The notes under the pieces were generated by a model, which was not told where the DNA came from, searched no databases, and worked only from the letters and a program-made list of their open reading frames with translations. The position numbers and the translations under genes were made by a program. From an uncultured Lachnospiraceae bacterium (lineage in GTDB: Bacteria > Bacillota > Clostridia > Lachnospirales > Anaerotignaceae), in NCBI GenBank assembly GCA_944380405.1, contig CALWHO010000050.1, positions 1-36,818 of the forward strand: 36,818 bases of DNA, in the 5' to 3' direction. Positions 32,143-36,818 of the stretch are shown piece by piece. Positions within the stretch are counted from its first letter, which is position 1. The number at the start of each line of letters is the position of its first letter.

Positions 32143-33819
32143 TTAGCATTCAATAACAGCACCCTTAGCAGCTGATGCAGCAACTCTTGAGTAGAGTCTG
32201 AGGTAGCCTTCTGGGATTTTCTTTTCTGGTCTCTTCCAGTGTTTAAGTCTTTCAGCGATTTCTTCGTCGCTTACCTTAAGTTCGAGGATACCTTCGTTTA
32301 CGTTAAGGTAGATTTCGTCGCCATCCTGAACGATAGCAAGTGGGCCACCGTCAGCAGCTTCTGGAGAAATATGACCAACGAAGCAGCCGTTGTTTGTACC
32401 TGAGAAACGACCGTCTGTAATAAGAGCTGTTGAAAGGTTAAGACCCTGACCATAGAGGTATTTCATAGCTTTGTACATTTCTCTCATACCTGGGCCACCT
32501 TTAGGACCTTCGTATCTAACAACAACAACGTGACCTGGTTTAACTTTACCAGCAAGGATAGCTTCTTCAGCATCTTCTTCACAGTCGAAGCAGATAGCTT
32601 TACCTGTGAATTCATATAATGATGGGTCGAATGCACCTGGTTTTGTAATACCTGTTTCAGGAGCAAGGTTACCTTTAAGAACTGCGATACCACCTGTTGG
32701 AGCAAATGGGTTTTCTCTTGTTTTGATAAGTTCTGGGTTTTCTGGGTAGATGAACTTAGCCTGTGAAAGAGCTTCGCCAAGAGTGCAAGCGTTAACTGTC
32801 ATAACGTCTGTATCAAGAAGATCGCCAAGGTTCTGCATTACTCTCTGCATACCGCCTGCTTTGTAGAAGTCTTCAAGTGACCAGTTAGAAGCAGGGTAAA
32901 TTCTTGCAAGCTGTGGTGTAACTTTGTTAAGTCTACCAAATTCTTCAACAACGTTCCAGTCTTTGATGCCAGCTTCCATAGCGATAGCTGGAAGGTGGAG
33001 ACATGCGTTTGTAGAACCACAAACAGCCATTGTAGCGATAATTGAGTTTCTGATTGAAGCTTTTGTAATGATATCTCTTGGTCTGATATCTTTAATTGTA
33101 AGTTCAACGATCTTACGACCTGTTTCGTATGAATATCTTAATCTGTCTGCATATACAGCAGGAACTACTGCACTGCCTGAAAGTGACATACCAAGAGCTT
33201 CGATAGCACATGCCATTGTGTTAGCTGTACCGAAGAATGAACATGAACCACAACCTGGGCAAGCAGCGTCGATAAGTTTATCAACGTCTTCACGTGTGAT
33301 CTTGCCAGCTGAAAGCATACCCATAGCTTCGTCTGCTGCTGTACCGTCTGACTTTCTGCCGTCAAATTCAATACCGCCAAGCATTGGACCGCCGTTGATG
33401 AGGATAGCTGGTACATTTAGTCTTGCAGCAGCCATGATCATACCAGGAATGATTTTGTCACATGAAGCAAGAAGAACAACAGCGTCAAGCTGATGAGCCT
33501 GAACCATAAGTTCAACTGAGTTACAGATAATTTCTCTTGATGGAAGGATATAGCTCATACCAACATGACCCTGAGCGATACCGTCACAGCAAGCCATTAC
33601 GCCAAATTCACAAGCTGTACCGCCTGCAGCGTAAATACCTCTTTTAACATATTCTGCAACCTGATTAAGGTTGTAGTGACCAGGTACAAGCTGGTTCCAT
33701 GAGTTAGCAATACCGATTCTTGGTTTTTTGTCTGAAAGTTCGTCTTCAGAGTAACCCATAGCTTTGAAGTAACCTTTGTAGGATAAATCCATTAATTCTG
33801 CACTTCTGAACTGTTTCAT
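32143..33819 (-). CDS. ilvD: dihydroxy-acid dehydratase
   Basis: IlvD dehydrates 2,3-dihydroxy-isovalerate and -3-methylvalerate to the 2-oxo acids for valine, isoleucine, leucine and pantothenate. The 558 residues match the IlvD/Edd family. Iron-sulfur cysteines are visible: C77/C78 in ACCDGIAQGH, C120 in ASCDKIIPGM and C193 in CPGCGSCSFFGTANTM. Other blocks are GIANSWNQLVPGHYNL, GGPMLGG, TDGRFSG and GHISPEAADGGPLA. AGAGGGG precedes the ATG. The gene uses ATC, AAC, TTC and GGC far more than its neighbours and few ATA codons, as expected of a highly expressed gene. It stands alone, without ilvC, ilvBN or leu genes, behind a leader of about 260 bases. Confidence 0.97.
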   Translation of the reverse strand: MKQFRSAELMDLSYKGYFKAMGYSEDELSDKKPRIGIANSWNQLVPGHYNLNQVAEYVKRGIYAAGGTACEFGVMACCDGIAQGHVGMSYILPSREIICNSVELMVQAHQLDAVVLLASCDKIIPGMIMAAARLNVPAILINGGPMLGGIEFDGRKSDGTAADEAMGMLSAGKITREDVDKLIDAACPGCGSCSFFGTANTMACAIEALGMSLSGSAVVPAVYADRLRYSYETGRKIVELTIKDIRPRDIITKASIRNSIIATMAVCGSTNACLHLPAIAMEAGIKDWNVVEEFGRLNKVTPQLARIYPASNWSLEDFYKAGGMQRVMQNLGDLLDTDVMTVNACTLGEALSQAKFIYPENPELIKTRENPFAPTGGIAVLKGNLAPETGITKPGAFDPSLYEFTGKAICFDCEEDAEEAILAGKVKPGHVVVVRYEGPKGGPGMREMYKAMKYLYGQGLNLSTALITDGRFSGTNNGCFVGHISPEAADGGPLAIVQDGDEIYLNVNEGILELKVSDEEIAERLKHWKRPEKKIPEGYLRLYSRVAASAAKGAVIEC

Positions 33820-34079
33820 TAGTAGTTTCCCCTCTCGTGATTTATAAATTTTAAATGTAGTAGAATATGAAAAAACCTGTCTTTATTGTGGCTGATTTTA
33901 ACACTCCACAAAAAATATATAGGGCCAAGGAATATCATGTATTTCAATAACTCATTGGGGTGAGCTGAAATACTAAAGCAGCCATACAATAAAATACAAG
34001 TAATTTATACCAAATATTGGTTTGACAAATGTGAAAAATAACGTTAAACATTGTATAAAATTCACAAAAACCGGAAATC
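33820..34079 (-). promoter_or_regulatory. long untranslated leader of ilvD
   Basis: About 260 bases separate the predicted start near 34079 from the ilvD ATG. On the minus strand the leader contains a hairpin, GTATTTCA/TGAAATAC (33973-33966 with 33946-33939), with inner CTCA/TGAG. A 13-codon frame, M-A-A-L-V-F-Q-L-T-P-M-S-Y then TGA (33985-33944), has its stop inside that hairpin; it has no clear ribosome site. A second pairing TTGTGG/CCACAA lies nearer the gene (about 33895-33870). No T-box or other riboswitch that I know is present, and no terminator with a T run was found. Confidence 0.45.
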
Positions 34080-34095
34080 ATTAATATTTTAACAA
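34078..34095 (-). promoter_or_regulatory. Rex-like operator over the ilvD -10
   Basis: TTGTTAAAATATTAATGA on the minus strand matches the clostridial Rex operator TTGTTAA-N4-TTAACAA at 12 of 14 fixed positions and covers the -10 hexamer. Rex bound here would block ilvD transcription when NADH is low. Confidence 0.45.
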
Positions 34096-34114
34096 ATGGG
34101 TGGGCAATTGTCAA
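34086..34114 (-). promoter_or_regulatory. ilvD: ilvD promoter
   Basis: On the minus strand TTGACA (34114-34109) and TAAAAT (34091-34086) are 17 bases apart. The -10 lies inside a Rex-like palindrome. Confidence 0.75.
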
Positions 34115-34244
34115 TGATTATAGCAAAGACAATGTTTAATTTTCGAATATATCATAATTTCTGTTAAAAAACATTAAAAAAAACATTAAAATTCATCAAA
34201 TGTCAGACAAATTTTAGGTGGAAAAATAGTTTGCATGCGAAATT

Positions 34245-34263
34245 TTGTTTATTTTTTTAACAA
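34245..34263 (+). promoter_or_regulatory. imperfect Rex-like palindrome
   Basis: TTGTTTATTTTTTTAACAA has a perfect right half-site TTAACAA, but one mismatch in the left half and one extra spacer base. It may be chance in AT-rich DNA. Confidence 0.2.
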
Positions 34264-34284
34264 CATCTTATTATATGCTATAAT
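34257..34284 (+). promoter_or_regulatory. orphan promoter in the ilvD-rex gap
   Basis: TTAACA (34257-34262), 16 bases, then TATAAT (34279-34284) with extended TGC. Start would be near 34291, inside a Rex-like operator, and no gene follows on this strand before rex, which converges. Confidence 0.5.
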
Positions 34285-34301
34285 TGTTAAAAGTATAACA
34301 A
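34284..34301 (+). promoter_or_regulatory. Rex-like operator, best match
   Basis: TTGTTAAAAGTATAACAA matches TTGTTAA-N4-TTAACAA at 13 of 14 fixed positions and sits inside a longer perfect inverted repeat (34282-34289 with 34296-34303). It overlaps the -10 and start of the orphan rightward promoter. Confidence 0.55.
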
Positions 34302-34303
34302 TT

Positions 34304-34633
34304 AAAATAATGTGCTTTTTTTGAGTAAAATAATGCCTTTTATTTTTAGTATTTAATTTATAATTTTAGAATATTTTTTTCTGTTTTTTGTAGGCAGTTA
34401 GCGGCTGTTTACTGGTATAAATATGGCTTTTATAAAACTGAATGAGGTATTTTTTAACTGTTTTTGTAATTTTTTATGCTTTATAAAATAGTAATTAAAT
34501 TACTTATAGAGTGCGAATGGGGTAATTTTAATGGCGAAAATATTTGTATAAAAATTAACAATGTGTGCCTTGAGTGATTTTTTTTACTTTATTTATCATT
34601 GGAAATTATATAATTAAGTTAAATGTAAAAAAA
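34304..34633. other. AT-rich stretch without recognisable gene
   Basis: About 330 very AT-rich bases with only tiny frames; the longest on the plus strand is 22 codons from ATG 34424, without a ribosome site. No strong hairpin or known RNA motif was seen. It would be transcribed if the promoter at 34257 is active. Confidence 0.4.
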
Positions 34634-34660
34634 TAAAACCTGCAATAAATGCAGGTTTTA
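34634..34660 (-). terminator. terminator of rex
   Basis: TAAAACCTGCA (34634-34644) pairs perfectly with TGCAGGTTTTA (34650-34660), ATAAA loop. On the minus strand it is followed by TTTTTTT and lies four bases past the rex stop. Confidence 0.88.
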
Positions 34661-34664
34661 AATA

Positions 34665-35351
34665 TTATTGGTTTGTATTATGTTCGTTATATTCTTCTTC
34701 TGTTTCATGTGTTTCTACTTCGTTTATTTTGTAAAGAAGTGTCATAAGACTGTCTGTAAGATGTACGTTTTCAACTATAACGTCTTCCGGAAGTTTAAGG
34801 TCTACATGAGAGAAGTTCCATATAGCTTTTACACCTAAAGAAGCAAGCTGATTTGCAACTTTACAAGCCTGAGAACGAGGAAGAGTAAGTATTGCCACAT
34901 CAACTTTGTTGTTTGAAATAAATTCTTCTATTTTTTCAATGTCGTAAATCTTAACTCCGCGTATAGTCATGCCTATAAGACGAGGGTTAATGTCAAAAAC
35001 GGCTGTTATAACAAGACCACGACGTTCAAAATTTGTATAGTTTACAAGAGCCTGACCAATGTTTCCACCGCCTATAACTATAAGGTTATAAACTCTGTCA
35101 AGACCAAGTATTTTCTTTATTTCATTATATAAATATTCTACATTATAGCCGTAACCCTGCTGTCCAAAGCCGCCGAAATTATTTAAATCCTGACGTATCT
35201 GAGAAGCAGTAATGTTCATTTTTGCACTAAGTTCTTTTGAAGAAATTCTTGTAATGTCGCTTTCAAGAAGGTCTCCTAAATATCTGTAATAACGTGGCAG
35301 ACGGCTTATAACGGCACTTGATATTTTTTTATCACTATTATTACTATTCAT
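34665..35351 (-). CDS. rex: redox-sensing transcriptional repressor Rex
   Basis: Rex reads the NADH/NAD ratio: bound to DNA when NAD dominates, released by NADH, so fermentation and respiration genes are switched on when reducing power builds up. The 228 residues have the N-terminal winged helix (AVISRLPRYYRYLGDLLESDITRISSKELSAKMNITASQIRQDLNNFGGFGQQGYGYNV) and a Rossmann domain with VIGGGNIGQAL, AVFDINPRLIG, VAILTLPRSQA and the C-terminal swapped-helix region (LTDSLMTLLYKI). A 20-residue acidic tail follows. GGAGTGG precedes the ATG. It is transcribed leftward, divergent from an ABC-F gene. Confidence 0.97.
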   Translation of the reverse strand: MNSNNSDKKISSAVISRLPRYYRYLGDLLESDITRISSKELSAKMNITASQIRQDLNNFGGFGQQGYGYNVEYLYNEIKKILGLDRVYNLIVIGGGNIGQALVNYTNFERRGLVITAVFDINPRLIGMTIRGVKIYDIEKIEEFISNNKVDVAILTLPRSQACKVANQLASLGVKAIWNFSHVDLKLPEDVIVENVHLTDSLMTLLYKINEVETHETEEEYNEHNTNQ

Positions 35352-35376
35352 AAAAAACCACTCCTTAACACAATAA

Positions 35377-35406
35377 AGTATAACATCTGTAACAAAATAT
35401 TGTCAA
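35377..35406 (-). promoter_or_regulatory. rex: rex promoter
   Basis: On the minus strand TTGACA (35406-35401) and TATACT (35382-35377) are 18 bases apart, close to the rex start. The -35 lies in a 15-base stretch identical to one at the ilvD promoter. Confidence 0.7.
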
Positions 35407-35490
35407 TGATTATGTCTTTTATTTGGACACATTTTCTGTTATGATTTAAAGAAATAATTAGATTTTTTTTGGTGATTTGGAGGTAAAAAA

Positions 35491-36818
35491 ATGATACTCT
35501 CCTGTAGAGATATATCAAAATCATACGGAATAGATGTGATTTTGGAAAAAGTTACATTTAATGTGGAAGATAAAGAAAAGATTGCCATTGTTGGTGTAAA
35601 TGGAGCTGGCAAAACAACTCTTTTTAAAATACTTACAAATGAAATATCCCATGACAGTGGCGAAATATATGTAAAAAAGGATATTAAAACAGGCTATCTT
35701 CAACAGGACGTTACAATAGAAAGTGACAAAACAATATTTGAAGAAGCTTTGGAGGTTTTTAGAGAAGTTCTGGAAACAGAAGAAACTTTAAGAACCATGG
35801 AGAAAAAAATGGCAAGCCTTGAAGGTGCTGAGCTTGAGGATTTTATGAAGGAATATGCAGATATTCAGCATAAGTTTGACTTAATGGAAGGCTATGGCTA
35901 TAAAAGCCGTATAAAAGGCGTTTTAAAAGGTCTTGGTTTTAGCGAGGAAGAATTTCATAAGAAAATAAACTCATTAAGCGGCGGACAGAAAACAAGAGTT
36001 TACCTTAGTAAACTGCTTTTATCAAAGCCTGATATACTTCTTTTGGACGAGCCTACAAACCATCTTGATATTGAAAGTGTTTCATGGCTTGAGGACTTTT
36101 TAAAGGGCTATAACGGAGCTGTTATTATAATTTCCCATGACAGATATTTTATGGATAAAGTTGTTACAAAAACAGTTGAGATAGAGAACAAAAAGTCATA
36201 TGTATATGAAGGTAATTATTCTTTTTATGCAAAACAGAAAGAAATAAACAGAGATGTGCAGATGCACCAGTTTATACAGCAGCAAAAAGAAATTAAAAGA
36301 CAGGAAGATGTTATTAAAACACTTCGTTCTTTTAACAGAGAAAAAAGCATTAAAAGGGCAGAAAGCCGTCAAAAGGCTCTTGATAAGGTGGAAAGAATTG
36401 AAAAGCCGGAAAACCTGCCAGAAAAAATGCGTCTTACACTTACACCAAATGTATTAAGCGGAAATGATGTTTTATATGGCGAAAACCTTTCAAAATCTTA
36501 CCCTGACAAAAAGCTTTTTAGAAATGGCTTTATAGACATTAAAAGAGGCGACAAAACAGCTATTGTTGGACCTAATGGCGTTGGAAAAAGTACATTTTTA
36601 AAAATAATACTTGAAAAGGTATTGCCAGATACTGGCTTTTTCCGTTTAGGTACAAATGTACATATAGGATATTATGATCAGGAACAGCAAAACTTTGATG
36701 AAAGCAAAACTGTTTTTCAGGAAATTTCAGACACATATCCAAATATGACAAACGGTGAAATAAGAAATGTTCTGGCTGCTTTCGTATTTATAGGTGACGA
36801 TGTTTTTAAAACAATATC
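35491..36818 (+). CDS. ABC-F family ATPase (3' end beyond window)
   Basis: The first 442 codons of an ABC-F protein: two ATPase domains in one chain and no membrane segments. Domain 1: Walker A GVNGAGKTT (35-43), signature LSGGQKTR (162-169) and LLLDEPTNHLDI. A linker follows at about 235-305 (QKEINRDVQMHQFIQQQKEIKRQ...), the region that reaches the ribosomal peptidyl-transferase centre in antibiotic-resistance and EttA-like proteins. Domain 2: Walker A GPNGVGKST (360-368). It ends in the window before its signature motif. These proteins act on stalled ribosomes; some protect from antibiotics, others are housekeeping. The sequence looks like the housekeeping YdiF type, not a known resistance determinant. 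TTTGGAGG precedes the ATG at 35491. Confidence 0.93.
   Translation, partial: MILSCRDISKSYGIDVILEKVTFNVEDKEKIAIVGVNGAGKTTLFKILTNEISHDSGEIYVKKDIKTGYLQQDVTIESDKTIFEEALEVFREVLETEETLRTMEKKMASLEGAELEDFMKEYADIQHKFDLMEGYGYKSRIKGVLKGLGFSEEEFHKKINSLSGGQKTRVYLSKLLLSKPDILLLDEPTNHLDIESVSWLEDFLKGYNGAVIIISHDRYFMDKVVTKTVEIENKKSYVYEGNYSFYAKQKEINRDVQMHQFIQQQKEIKRQEDVIKTLRSFNREKSIKRAESRQKALDKVERIEKPENLPEKMRLTLTPNVLSGNDVLYGENLSKSYPDKKLFRNGFIDIKRGDKTAIVGPNGVGKSTFLKIILEKVLPDTGFFRLGTNVHIGYYDQEQQNFDESKTVFQEISDTYPNMTNGEIRNVLAAFVFIGDDVFKTI

Noticed and set aside
32924-33493. 189-codon open frame on the plus strand inside ilvD
   Set aside because: Antisense shadow of ilvD, made possible by the codon bias of that gene; low-complexity composition and no ribosome site.
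33820-34079. T-box riboswitch in the ilvD leader
   Set aside because: No GGGTGGNACCGCG sequence, no stem I signature and no terminator were found on the minus strand.
1-36818. tRNA, rRNA, CRISPR array, phage or insertion-sequence genes
   Set aside because: I looked through the gene-free gaps on both strands and saw no tRNA cloverleaf with conserved T-loop, no regularly spaced direct repeats and no transposase or integrase frame.

Overview
The window is a low-GC stretch of chromosome from an anaerobic Firmicute of class Clostridia. A Lachnospirales-like lineage is my best guess, but no rRNA gene is present to confirm it. The evidence is the AT-rich intergenic DNA, strong AGGAGG-type ribosome binding sites, heavy use of ATA, CTT and ACA codons in most genes, a Rex redox regulator, a serine T-box, a ZTP riboswitch, an S-layer-homology protein and signal peptidase I. 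It reads mostly as core metabolism. I see no phage, insertion sequence, CRISPR array, tRNA or rRNA.

Layout. (1) 1-4746: the first codons of a leftward gene, then mutS2, an OmpR-type response regulator and its histidine kinase, all rightward. (2) 4747-7964: a purine-type NCS2 permease behind an overlapping terminator and promoter, then purH under a ZTP riboswitch. (3) 8087-18570: an arginine region built from two divergent operons. Leftward: argG, a small membrane protein, argH and an FMN-binding split-barrel protein. Rightward: argC, argJ1, a Cdd1-type helix-hairpin-helix gene, argJ2, argB, argD and a fumarylacetoacetate-hydrolase-family gene. Together they encode most of the acetylated-ornithine cycle and the last two steps to arginine. 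Ornithine carbamoyltransferase and carbamoyl-phosphate synthase are not in the window. (4) 18645-20512: a MATE exporter, a 57-codon membrane protein and a compact, highly structured non-coding element. (5) 20513-24480: a leftward serC-serA-DUF1015 operon behind a T-box with a UCC (serine) specifier. (6) 24663-27335: a 55-codon gene and an SLH protein carrying seven copies of a beta-rich repeat. (7) 27507-32091: a radical SAM protein with an unusual cysteine spacing, two poorly characterised envelope-type genes, lepB, a DUF1858 redox protein, a membrane protein and a cyclase-family hydrolase. (8) 32143-36818: ilvD, an 845-base gap with Rex-like operator sequences, rex, and a divergent ABC-F ATPase cut by the window end.

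The theme is amino-acid and purine biosynthesis, with each pathway carrying its own RNA or operator control: ZTP for purH, tRNA-Ser for serC-serA, probably ArgR for argG/argC, and possibly Rex for ilvD. The least explained items are the multibranched element at 20231-20461, the argJ1-cdd1-argJ2 arrangement, the DGHHR-containing DUF1015 protein in the serine operon, the seven-repeat SLH protein, and the ilvD-rex gap with its three Rex-like palindromes and a promoter that leads into no gene.
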